6,828 nt of DNA from DAOUGC01 sp034429695 (GCA_034429695.1 DAOUGC010000130.1:1-6828), one strand, 5' to 3'; positions 1-5,509 are shown, counted from the stretch's first letter. Program-made: numbers and translations. Notes: a model not told the origin generated them from the sequence alone.

Positions 1-672
1 CATAATGGGCAGGCATGGTGCCAGCTAGTCGACTGCTCCCCGGCAGGTGAAGCGCGCGTGCTGGCTGCCGCACTCTACCGGTTTGGCGAGATTTCCTACA
101 CGCAAGCGCTGAACCACGTCAACAGTCTTAATGAAGCCGGGAAGGCTGCGCTGGCTCAGGCCCTGCTGGGCCGCCTGGGCAGGCACGACATCCCGCTGCG
201 CGAGACCGAATTGGCCCATTACACCTTTGACGTGGTTGTGGATCAAGGTGGTTACTTTGAACTCAAACGCCACCGCATGATGACCCAGACTGCCCAACCC
301 CTGACGGCCGCTCTGGGCTATGCAGTGCCAAAACGTATAGTAACTGCCGGGGCGGGCGACCCATACTGCCGCGCCATGGACCGCGCTGTGCGCGCCTACG
401 AGACCTTGGCCAAAGCCTGCCCCGAAGCAGCCTCATACGTGGTGCCTAACGGCTGCAACCGGCGCGTTTTGCTGGAGATGAACCTGCGCTCGGCCGATCA
501 CTTCACCAGCCTGCGCTCGGCTGAGAATGCCCATTTCTCCATGCGCCGCCTGGCACTGCGCATGGCCGAGCAAATCCGCGCCGCTACCCCTCTGCTGGGG
601 CGCTACCTGCGCGTCCAACCCGGTGAAACCTGGCAGCAGATCGAGGAACAATATTTCTCATCGATCGCGTGA
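1..672 (+). CDS. ThyX-like (FAD-dependent thymidylate synthase family) protein, C-terminal part of a probable tandem-domain protein; 5' end outside window
   Basis: The frame is open from the first base, so 223 residues are visible and the true start lies upstream; a GTG at 58 is not needed. ThyX enzymes make dTMP from dUMP using FAD, NADPH and methylene-tetrahydrofolate. Visible family features: RHR at residues 90-92 in a KRHRMMTQTAQPLT stretch, and the later NLRSADHFTSLRS region (161-173) followed by a helix ending AEQI. The motif is degenerate: the canonical RHRxxSxNExSxR reads RHRMMTQTAQPLT here, so the serines, NE pair and final arginine are missing. From memory, Chloroflexota and some relatives carry a long two-domain ThyX-like protein whose second half has this variant signature; the text before residue 20 (QLVDCSPAGEARVLAAALY) resembles the start of a second domain. 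Catalysis by this half is doubtful; it may be structural. It ends in TGA just before a hairpin terminator. Confidence 0.8.
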   Translation, partial: HNGQAWCQLVDCSPAGEARVLAAALYRFGEISYTQALNHVNSLNEAGKAALAQALLGRLGRHDIPLRETELAHYTFDVVVDQGGYFELKRHRMMTQTAQPLTAALGYAVPKRIVTAGAGDPYCRAMDRAVRAYETLAKACPEAASYVVPNGCNRRVLLEMNLRSADHFTSLRSAENAHFSMRRLALRMAEQIRAATPLLGRYLRVQPGETWQQIEEQYFSSIA

Positions 673-848
673 CAATGTTGCGCGGGTGACCGGTGATGGT
701 CACCCGCGCTTTCTATTCCACCGGCTGCCAGGGAGAGCCGGTCGTCAGTTAGCGTAGAACGGGCGCTTATGGCGCCAGGTCATTCGCCGAAAGTATTTTT
801 GCATAAAAGGTGCTATGCCTGGCAAACACGCTACCCTCGACTTTCACC
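673..848. other. Convergent intergenic gap with further hairpins
   Basis: This gap separates two genes that run toward each other. Besides the 680-714 terminator it holds a 7-bp stem at 720-742 (ACCGGCT/AGCCGGT, loop GCCAGGGAG) and a 5-bp stem at 762-776 (GGCGC/GCGCC). Neither has a T tract on either strand. For the minus-strand surface protein the only terminator candidate is a 6-bp pairing of 845-850 with 807-812 followed on the minus strand by TTTTAT, with a 32-nt loop, which is weak. No small gene is supported. Confidence 0.5.
680..714 (+). terminator. Intrinsic terminator of the ThyX-like gene
   Basis: A perfect 12-bp stem, GCGCGGGTGACC (680-691) with GGTCACCCGCGC (698-709), closes a 6-nt loop and is followed by a short T-rich stretch (TTTCT). 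It begins 8 nt after the stop codon. The stem is very GC-rich and strong; the T tract is short. On the minus strand there is no T tract, so it is probably one-directional. Confidence 0.75.
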
Positions 849-3800
849 TTAGTGGGAAGGATCACCAGTGCAGAACTGGGCGTTGTTGTAACCATCAATG
901 ATCCCATACAGGTAGAGGGCGTCGGTACGTGTCGTCAGGAGGCTGCCCTTGACCTTGGGGTCCAGATAAGATCCCGTGCCCTTGAAGCCAATCCTGGTGA
1001 GCAGGTTATCAGCAGCTGTCAGAATCTGCTCAAAGGTGAGGTTTTGCCCTTTATATGCCCAGGTCTGAGACACAGACGGCATGCAAGCCCCCGCATCCTG
1101 GTTCAACCGGGCAGCCAGGAGGGCTCTCGACATAACGTAGGCCCCATCACTTGACATATTCTTGCCAGAAAGATCCTGCCCACCAAGAATATAGACACCT
1201 TCCTGACAGGTGTCGATCGTCAGGTAGCTGCCAAGCATCTGCGGGAGCAGATCATCGAGCAAGAAAACGCCAGCGCCATTGATCGGGCCTAAGTAATTGT
1301 TGAGCTTGTCGGCGGTCTCGGCCTGTTTGCCACCGGTGCAGCGGTTCCAGTTCTTCCAGTAACCGGGCGTGCGCGGCGCCCCACCGGGATAGCGATTTTC
1401 GATGTTGTAAGTAAGCGTTGTGCCGCCTGCTTCTGCGGTGAAGTCAAAGCACTGGACCTCACCCGTCGGTAGCGCTGTTCCGGGAGGTCCCGCGTAGGTG
1501 AGCATGTTGCCACCGTTAACGCTGATCTCAAACGTGTAGCCAGCCGGAACCGGGGATTCGCAAATGGTATATTTGTCACCCGGCACCAGTGCGGTTGGGA
1601 ATTGGAGGTTTGCCCCGTTGTTCAACGTACTCACGGTGGAGAGCTTGGTGGTACCGCTGTACAACGCAAACTGGATATCCTTAGTCGGGTCAGCCGGTGC
1701 GCCATTAGTGGTTTTGTAGATGTCAACGAAGCTGGCGTTGCAGGTCCAGGTGGTGGTTGCATCGTCCCGATCGAATTCCTGATCTCCATCCTTCACATAC
1801 GCTGTGTTTACGAGCGTGTCCGTGATTGGCGTGTACACACCTTTCACGAAGTAGGCCGCCCGGCTGCTATCACAGGTGTGGCTACCAGGATAGGTGTAAG
1901 GGCCGAATTCATATGTTCCTGCTTCTGTGTGTCCGGTCAGAGCTTCATTGAGTGGTTTGAGAGCGTCCGTCAGGATGGCGTTGGGATCATACAGCGTCTT
2001 CGACCAATGGATGTCCGCAGTAGCCTCGTAGGTTTGACCAAACAGCGTGAACCAGGCTTTGTTAAACTTGGCCGCGTCAGCGTCATTGGTGTAGCCCAGA
2101 TTATCTGCGGTGTAGAGGCAGAAAGCTGTTCCAGTAGCCGGAACAGTCAGAACGCCACCCACGTAAGCACAGTCCTTATCCGCAATGATCGTCCCAAGTT
2201 TCCCATCATTCAACGCATCGTTCAGCGTGATGACCAGCGCTTCATCAATGCTCGGGTTGTTCACTGTGATCACGCCGTAGGCGTCAAAGTCCTCCTCGGT
2301 GACCGTTTCAGTGACCTTTACAGACCACTTCCAATTGAGCACATCGCCGGGATAACCTGACTGCGACAGCGGATCGACTGTCTTCTCAACCACCCAATCA
2401 TGCTTTTCATCGTACGTGCCGAAAGCAGTCTTAGTGATACTGGGCGCATAGCAGGTATAGGCGGTGTTAGCCGTGGAACTGTCATTTCCACCCGTCCAGG
2501 TGATGAGAGCCGTATTGCTCGTGCCACCCTCATAGGTGAGATCCGGTCCGTACTTTTCCTCGGTAAAGTCGGCGCAGGTGTGCAATTCGGTGTAGGTGTA
2601 TGGCTGAGCAGCATCGGCCGGGATGATAGCGTGGTTGCTGTCACTGATTACAGCATCCAGGCCCACATCACCAGTTTTCGACCAATTTACATCCACCGTA
2701 TCCGACACAGCCACATCATTGCGGGTGGCAAGGGCAGTGTTCTGCGCCAGTTGCGAACCCGGGGCCGCGGTGTACGTGCAGGTTGCGCTGCTGTTGGCAG
2801 CCACCGTCAGGCTGGTGCTGCCGCCGCCACAGTCAACTACCGCGGCAAAATTGCCGGTCAGATAATCGGTCACTTTCACAGTCAGCGGCATGGGAGCCGG
2901 GTTGGTGACCGTGATCAAGCCTGTCACTGCGTGATTGATCTCCTGAACGAACGAGGATACCCAGTTGATGGTCCACGTCCAGGAAAGCGTTTCACCGGCA
3001 AAACCACTCTGGAAGGCAGGATCGACCGTCTTGGTAATGTCCCACTTATACTTGTTCTGATAGGTTCCATCGGCCGTCTTGCTTACATCCCATAGATAGC
3101 AGGTGAATGCTGTTGTCGCCGTTGAGGAATCCGATCCCCCAGTCCAGGTGATGGTGGCCGTATTATCAATTTCGAGCCCGTAACTCAGCGTTTTCGCATT
3201 GTAAGTTCCCGGGTCGATTGCACACGGGTGCGATTCTGAATACTCAAAAGGCTGTGGAGCATCAACCGGAATAGATAAGGTGCCGCTGTCACTGATGGTT
3301 GCATCCAACCCTACATCCGCACCCTTGACCCAGTTAACCGGCACAGTTTTGGAAACCGACACTGTACCGCACTTTGCGGTCGCGGTGTTCTCTGCCAGCT
3401 TCGAACCCGGCACCGCGGTGTAACCACAGGTACCGCTGCTGTTAGCATTAACTGTCAGGCTGTTTCCACCATCCATATCATTGCAGATCACGCTGGCTGC
3501 CAAGTTGCCGGTCAGATGGTCGGTCACATCCACGGTCAGCGGCATGGGAGCCGGGTTGGTCACCATGATCGTGCCCGTTACCGCGTGGTTGATTTCCTTA
3601 TCGAAGGCTTTAGACCATGTAATGGACCATGTCCAACCGAGGTCATCGCCTGCAAACCCGCTTTGAGATGCAGGATCGACCGTCTTGGTGATGTTCCACT
3701 TGTACTGGTCATTGTAGGTGCCGTTCGCCGTCTTGTCTACGCCCCACAGGTAGCAGGTTACGGTCACATTCGCATCGGCGTACTGGCCTGTTTCCGTGAT

Positions 3801-4895
3801 GGTGGCGCGGTTGGGCACCTGATCGGTATAGACTCCGTTCGCATAAAGCGAAGCATCCGTCGGGCAGGCGAAATCATCGATGTACGGGAACTTCTTCGTC
3901 CCCGAAGCCGAACCCAACCCGCCCTGAACGCTGTCGGTGACATTCACCGTTGGGTATCCCTCAATGGTGGTCGGATCGCCGAAAGCATACGCCTTGGTTG
4001 CTGTCGTCCCCAACACACCAGCGGTTGAGCTAGAAATGGTAGCGGTGTTCATGCCGTTGGCAGGTTTTACATCGCCCAGATCCGCCGTATAGGTACAGGT
4101 GATGCTTGCGCCAGGGGCCAGGCTGTAGCTCGGGCAGCTGACGGTCGCCGCGACCCCACCCACGGAGTCACTCACGCTGAAGTTCACCGTAAAGGGGGTC
4201 GGGTTATTGACGATGATATCGCCGCTAACGACAAAATCTTTATCGGTCGCGTTCCGCGTAACATCAACATCATAATCCGAATTGAAGGTGTCGCCTGCAA
4301 ATCCGACATGTGAAGCAGGTGAAACGCTCTTGGCAATGCCCCAGGTGTAGGTGCGGGTGTATGATGTAGCGGCTGTCTTCGTCGCGGTGAGTTCGTAGTC
4401 GTAGCAGAACTCCACGTGGCTGATTTGAGGCCTTTGACCACCGGCTAAGTCTGGTGAAGCCAGGCCAGTATCCGCATTGTCCTCTGGGATATATACGTAG
4501 GCATTCGAATCCTGGCCGCCCTTCACAATAACCGCATCAATGCCTAATGTCGATGCCCAGGTCAAATAATAGCCATCGCTGCTGGACAGTGTTACCGAAT
4601 TGAATGGGTCATTGGGAGCTCCGCCGGTATGAGTCCCACCATTGCTGAGATCAAAGGGAAAAGCGCCAGTATAGGCAACCGCGCCATTCCCCTCAACCTT
4701 AAAGCCAAAAGTATAGCCCAGGTACTGGCAAGAGATATTGCCATCATATTCCGTGGGCACGACTCCGTCTCCGCTGACCGGCGTACCTGGATCTTGCGCA
4801 GCGGCACTGCCCGTTGGCAGTAAGGTGACTGCGACCAACAGTAGCCCGGTCAACAGTATACAGGTAATGAACATCCAATACTTTTTCGCTGACAT
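849..4895 (-). CDS. Large secreted four-repeat surface protein with SpaA-like and TPGYWKNW C-terminal domains
   Basis: 1348 residues. The start is ATG at 4893-4895: GGGGAGGG lies 7 nt upstream and a textbook signal peptide follows (MSAKKYW, hydrophobic core to about residue 26, cleavage likely after SAAA at 33). The frame stays open upstream to 5249, but that would place 118 unlikely codons before the signal peptide. Domain order: N-terminal domain 34-172 (Cys56, Cys164); repeats starting at K173, K388, K606 and K822, each opening KTA...(Y/H)xW...K(T/S)V(D/S)P; SpaA/Cna-B-like domain about 1061-1170 (TICESPVPAGYTFEI); C-terminal domain 1171-1348 with TPGYWKNW at 1176-1183 and Cys1186, 1230, 1271, 1342. 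There is no LPXTG, lipobox or C-terminal membrane helix, so the anchoring route is unknown; release or non-covalent attachment is possible. An adhesin, sheath or S-layer-like role is inference from architecture (DUF11/Ig-like repeats). It is transcribed alone, from a long folded leader. Confidence 0.85.
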   Translation of the reverse strand: MSAKKYWMFITCILLTGLLLVAVTLLPTGSAAAQDPGTPVSGDGVVPTEYDGNISCQYLGYTFGFKVEGNGAVAYTGAFPFDLSNGGTHTGGAPNDPFNSVTLSSSDGYYLTWASTLGIDAVIVKGGQDSNAYVYIPEDNADTGLASPDLAGGQRPQISHVEFCYDYELTATKTAATSYTRTYTWGIAKSVSPASHVGFAGDTFNSDYDVDVTRNATDKDFVVSGDIIVNNPTPFTVNFSVSDSVGGVAATVSCPSYSLAPGASITCTYTADLGDVKPANGMNTATISSSTAGVLGTTATKAYAFGDPTTIEGYPTVNVTDSVQGGLGSASGTKKFPYIDDFACPTDASLYANGVYTDQVPNRATITETGQYADANVTVTCYLWGVDKTANGTYNDQYKWNITKTVDPASQSGFAGDDLGWTWSITWSKAFDKEINHAVTGTIMVTNPAPMPLTVDVTDHLTGNLAASVICNDMDGGNSLTVNANSSGTCGYTAVPGSKLAENTATAKCGTVSVSKTVPVNWVKGADVGLDATISDSGTLSIPVDAPQPFEYSESHPCAIDPGTYNAKTLSYGLEIDNTATITWTGGSDSSTATTAFTCYLWDVSKTADGTYQNKYKWDITKTVDPAFQSGFAGETLSWTWTINWVSSFVQEINHAVTGLITVTNPAPMPLTVKVTDYLTGNFAAVVDCGGGSTSLTVAANSSATCTYTAAPGSQLAQNTALATRNDVAVSDTVDVNWSKTGDVGLDAVISDSNHAIIPADAAQPYTYTELHTCADFTEEKYGPDLTYEGGTSNTALITWTGGNDSSTANTAYTCYAPSITKTAFGTYDEKHDWVVEKTVDPLSQSGYPGDVLNWKWSVKVTETVTEEDFDAYGVITVNNPSIDEALVITLNDALNDGKLGTIIADKDCAYVGGVLTVPATGTAFCLYTADNLGYTNDADAAKFNKAWFTLFGQTYEATADIHWSKTLYDPNAILTDALKPLNEALTGHTEAGTYEFGPYTYPGSHTCDSSRAAYFVKGVYTPITDTLVNTAYVKDGDQEFDRDDATTTWTCNASFVDIYKTTNGAPADPTKDIQFALYSGTTKLSTVSTLNNGANLQFPTALVPGDKYTICESPVPAGYTFEISVNGGNMLTYAGPPGTALPTGEVQCFDFTAEAGGTTLTYNIENRYPGGAPRTPGYWKNWNRCTGGKQAETADKLNNYLGPINGAGVFLLDDLLPQMLGSYLTIDTCQEGVYILGGQDLSGKNMSSDGAYVMSRALLAARLNQDAGACMPSVSQTWAYKGQNLTFEQILTAADNLLTRIGFKGTGSYLDPKVKGSLLTTRTDALYLYGIIDGYNNAQFCTGDPSH
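1716..2432 (-). repeat. Protein repeat 4 (residues 822-1060) of the surface protein
   Basis: 239 residues, opening KTAFGTYDEKHDW and then KTVDPLSQSGYPGD. Cysteines are 909, 926, 1008 and 1052. It is longer and more acidic than repeats 2 and 3 and has an extra stretch around 965-995 (LYDPNAILTDALKPLNEAL). It leads directly into the SpaA-like domain. Confidence 0.75.
2433..3080 (-). repeat. Protein repeat 3 (residues 606-821) of the surface protein
   Basis: 216 residues, opening KTADGTYQNKYKW and then KTVDPAFQSGFAGE. Cysteines are 689, 706, 774 and 815. It is the closest relative of repeat 2, with long runs of shared residues (for example WTGGxDSSTAxTA near the end) and stretches of identical DNA 654 bp apart, so the two look like products of a fairly recent segmental duplication. 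Confidence 0.85.
3081..3734 (-). repeat. Protein repeat 2 (residues 388-605) of the surface protein
   Basis: 218 residues, opening KTANGTYNDQYKW and then KTVDPASQSGFAGD. It shares INHAVTG, TVTNPAPMPLTV-like and GDVGLDA blocks with repeat 3. Cysteines 471, 490, 558 and 599 match the four-cysteine pattern; Cys509 is an additional one with no counterpart in the other copies. Confidence 0.85.
3735..4379 (-). repeat. Protein repeat 1 (residues 173-387) of the surface protein
   Basis: 215 residues, opening KTAATSYTRTYTW and then KSVSPASHVGFAGD. Its four cysteines are 254, 267, 344 and 381. It is the most diverged copy: it lacks the GDVGLDA segment found in repeats 2 and 3 and carries instead a segment with GYPTVNVTDSVQGG. 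An Ig-like or DUF11-like beta-sandwich is inferred. Confidence 0.75.
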
Positions 4896-4902
4896 TTTTA
4901 TT

Positions 4903-4910
4903 CCCTCCCC
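4903..4910 (-). promoter_or_regulatory. Ribosome binding site of the surface-protein gene
   Basis: GGGGAGGG on the minus strand, 7 nt before the ATG at 4895. This decides the start in favour of the signal-peptide methionine rather than the upstream in-frame TTG at 5249. Confidence 0.8.
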
Positions 4911-4975
4911 AAATTTCCCTCCCGTCCAGACCCAGAGTATGTATGAGACCAGCCGGAAAGGATCTTTTTCGATTT

Positions 4976-5024
4976 CTTCAGGTATCGCCTGCGTACAGGC
5001 TTCACCCATCCTGAAGATGCGATA
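4976..5024 (-). promoter_or_regulatory. Gene-proximal leader element with two alternative folds
   Basis: Fold 1 pairs CTTCAGG (5016-5010) with CCTGAAG (4982-4976). Fold 2 pairs TATCGC (5024-5019) with GCGATA (4988-4983) and encloses two small hairpins, CTTCA/TGAAG with loop GGATGGG and CCTG/CAGG with loop TACG, making a compact three-way junction. The arms cross, and a 2-nt linker is too short to bridge both helices, so the folds should be exclusive. An adjoining hairpin CGAA/TTCG lies at 5034-5052. Confidence 0.4.
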
Positions 5025-5103
5025 TCTCTCTTTGATCGAAATGTTTCGGATCTCACCTCCCTGGGCAAATAGTAACGACTTTTGTTGATTTGCACTCATC
5101 CCG

Positions 5104-5154
5104 ATAAAAATAAAACAGCCGGGCAACAGGCGCGTTGATTGAACGACACCCGGC
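5104..5154 (-). terminator. Terminator-like hairpin inside the leader (attenuator)
   Basis: On the minus strand GCCGGG (5154-5149) pairs with CCCGGC (5123-5118); inside, CGTT pairs with AACG around CAATC, and GGTG/CGCC can extend that inner stem. It is followed at once by a T-rich tract, TGTTTTATTTTTAT (5117-5104). It lies about 220 nt before the start codon of the surface protein and about 320 nt after the inferred transcription start. Confidence 0.6.
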
Positions 5155-5175
5155 CCTGCTGCCTTACTACCGGGT
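5148..5175 (-). promoter_or_regulatory. Antiterminator-like pairing
   Basis: On the minus strand ACCCGG (5175-5170) is perfectly complementary to CCGGGT (5153-5148), with a 16-nt loop. The second strand overlaps the 5' arm of the terminator stem (5154-5149), so both pairings cannot form together. This is the hallmark of transcriptional attenuation, although 6 bp is short. Confidence 0.5.
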
Positions 5176-5178
5176 CTC

Positions 5179-5202
5179 TGAGCCGCCTCCCCGTACGGCT
5201 CA
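5179..5202 (-). promoter_or_regulatory. Leader hairpin D, 7-bp stem with TACGGGGAGG loop
   Basis: A perfect 7-bp stem, TGAGCCG with CGGCTCA on the minus strand, and a 10-nt loop that again contains GGGGAG. It ends just before the antiterminator strand. Confidence 0.6.
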
Positions 5203-5233
5203 AGGACCACCTGGCATGGAACCCCTCCCCCAC

Positions 5234-5256
5234 TTTCGGGTCTCCCCAACCCGAAA
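5234..5256 (-). promoter_or_regulatory. Leader hairpin C, 8-bp stem with TGGGGAG loop
   Basis: A perfect 8-bp stem, TTTCGGGT with ACCCGAAA on the minus strand, with a 7-nt loop TGGGGAG. The stem sequence TCGGGT could compete for the ACCCGG strand of the downstream antiterminator (5170-5175). Confidence 0.6.
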
Positions 5257-5326
5257 ATAGAAAATATGCATCAATAAGGATCTGTGATGAAGATGTTGAG
5301 AAGGGGGGATTTGAAAAGCGGCAAAT

Positions 5327-5356
5327 GGAAAAGCTACCAGACAACTGGTGCTTTCC
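5327..5356 (-). promoter_or_regulatory. Leader hairpin B
   Basis: On the minus strand GGAAAGC-ACCAG pairs with CTGGT-A-GCTTTTCC around the tetraloop TTGT, giving about 12 bp with one unpaired A and one extra T. It lies between the two copies of ATTTGCCGC. Confidence 0.55.
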
Positions 5357-5358
5357 CA

Positions 5359-5405
5359 CGGCGGCAAATTCGCGGTCTCCCCTTCCGCATTGAATTGCCC
5401 TGCCG
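5359..5405 (-). promoter_or_regulatory. Leader hairpin A, long bulged stem with GGGGAG loop
   Basis: On the minus strand CGGC-AG-GGCAATTC pairs with GAATTTGCC-GCCG (a 2-nt bulge and a single extra T). Inside it GCGG pairs with CCGC around the loop AAGGGGAGA. In total 16 base pairs are possible. The 3' arm contains ATTTGCCGC, which occurs again at 5318-5326, so the 5' arm could also pair with that second copy. Confidence 0.55.
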
Positions 5406-5409
5406 GTAA

Positions 5410-5429
5410 GTTATTAACGTTAAAATAAC
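5410..5429. promoter_or_regulatory. AT-rich inverted repeat in the early leader
   Basis: GTTATT and AATAAC are separated by 8 nt (AACGTTAA, itself palindromic). In the minus-strand transcript this is a weak AU hairpin near position +45; as DNA it could be an operator. Confidence 0.3.
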
Positions 5430-5476
5430 GATTAAATTATGTTTAATGTCAAGAAAAATAACACAAATAAGGTATT

Positions 5477-5489
5477 GCAATTATATTGC
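5477..5489. promoter_or_regulatory. Inverted repeat over the -10 box, possible operator
   Basis: GCAAT-TAT-ATTGC covers the whole TATAAT hexamer. A repressor bound here would block the promoter. The arms are only 5 bp and AT-rich sequence makes chance likely, so this is tentative. Confidence 0.3.
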
Positions 5490-5509
5490 GATTATTTTCA
5501 CCTTGTCAA
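5480..5509 (-). promoter_or_regulatory. Promoter of the surface-protein gene
   Basis: On the minus strand a perfect -35 TTGACA (5509-5504) and a perfect -10 TATAAT (5485-5480) are separated by 18 nt. The start is expected near 5473. A second TTGACA at 5452-5447 has no good -10 partner. The consensus match implies strong basal transcription, which fits control at the attenuator. Confidence 0.75.

Larger units (their letters stand above)
4896..5473 (-). promoter_or_regulatory. Long structured 5' leader of the surface-protein gene; candidate attenuator or riboswitch of unknown class
   Basis: From the inferred transcription start near 5473 to the ATG at 4895 there are about 578 nt without a convincing gene. 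Reading along the minus strand it holds an AU-rich hairpin (5410-5429), a long bulged hairpin (5359-5405), a hairpin at 5327-5356, two hairpins with GGGG-rich loops (5234-5256, 5179-5202), an antiterminator/terminator pair (5104-5175), a small hairpin (5034-5052) and a switch-like segment (4976-5024). This density of stable stems plus mutually exclusive pairings is typical of cis-regulatory RNA. I do not find the conserved cores of GEMM-I, cobalamin, TPP, SAM or fluoride riboswitches. The ligand, if there is one, is unknown; a protein-binding leader is equally possible. Confidence 0.55.

Noticed and set aside
58..672. GTG at 58 as the start of the ThyX-like gene
   Set aside because: The frame is open to base 1 and the upstream residues fit the start of a second ThyX-like domain, so the gene is truncated by the window.
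720..742. Hairpin with GGGAG in its loop as a fourth copy of the leader loop motif
   Set aside because: It lies in the convergent gap, the loop is GCCAGGGAG rather than GGGGAG, and nothing ties it to the leader.
804..851. Intrinsic terminator for the surface-protein gene
   Set aside because: Only 6 bp of stem with a 32-nt loop and an interrupted T tract, too weak to call.
1602..4028. Long plus-strand open frames opposite the surface-protein gene (for example 1602-2360, 2400-3095, 3516-4028)
   Set aside because: They are antisense to a gene with strong protein-level repeats and domains, and their translations show no recognisable motif. Their repeats merely mirror the coding strand.
4976..5024. 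H-type pseudoknot from the two interlocked pairings
   Set aside because: The linker between the first strands is 2 nt, but it would need to span about 13 stacked base pairs, so the two helices cannot form together. They are treated as alternative folds.
5179..5202. Group II intron domain V (GAGCCGTACGG start)
   Set aside because: The stem is only 7 bp, lacks the bulge, GNRA-type loop and the second half of domain V, and no reverse transcriptase gene is present.
849..5249. Longer version of the surface protein starting at TTG 5249
   Set aside because: It would add 118 residues before a perfect signal peptide, would run through the terminator hairpin, and has no ribosome binding site. The ATG at 4895 has GGGGAGGG at 7 nt.
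5100..5405. GEMM-I cyclic-di-GMP or cobalamin riboswitch
   Set aside because: The GACGCAAAGC segment and GAAA-receptor arrangement of GEMM-I, and the GCCACTG box of cobalamin riboswitches, are not found.
5447..5452. Second promoter for the surface-protein gene from another TTGACA
   Set aside because: At 16-18 nt spacing the best -10 candidates (CGTTAT, GTTATT) match only 3 of 6 positions.
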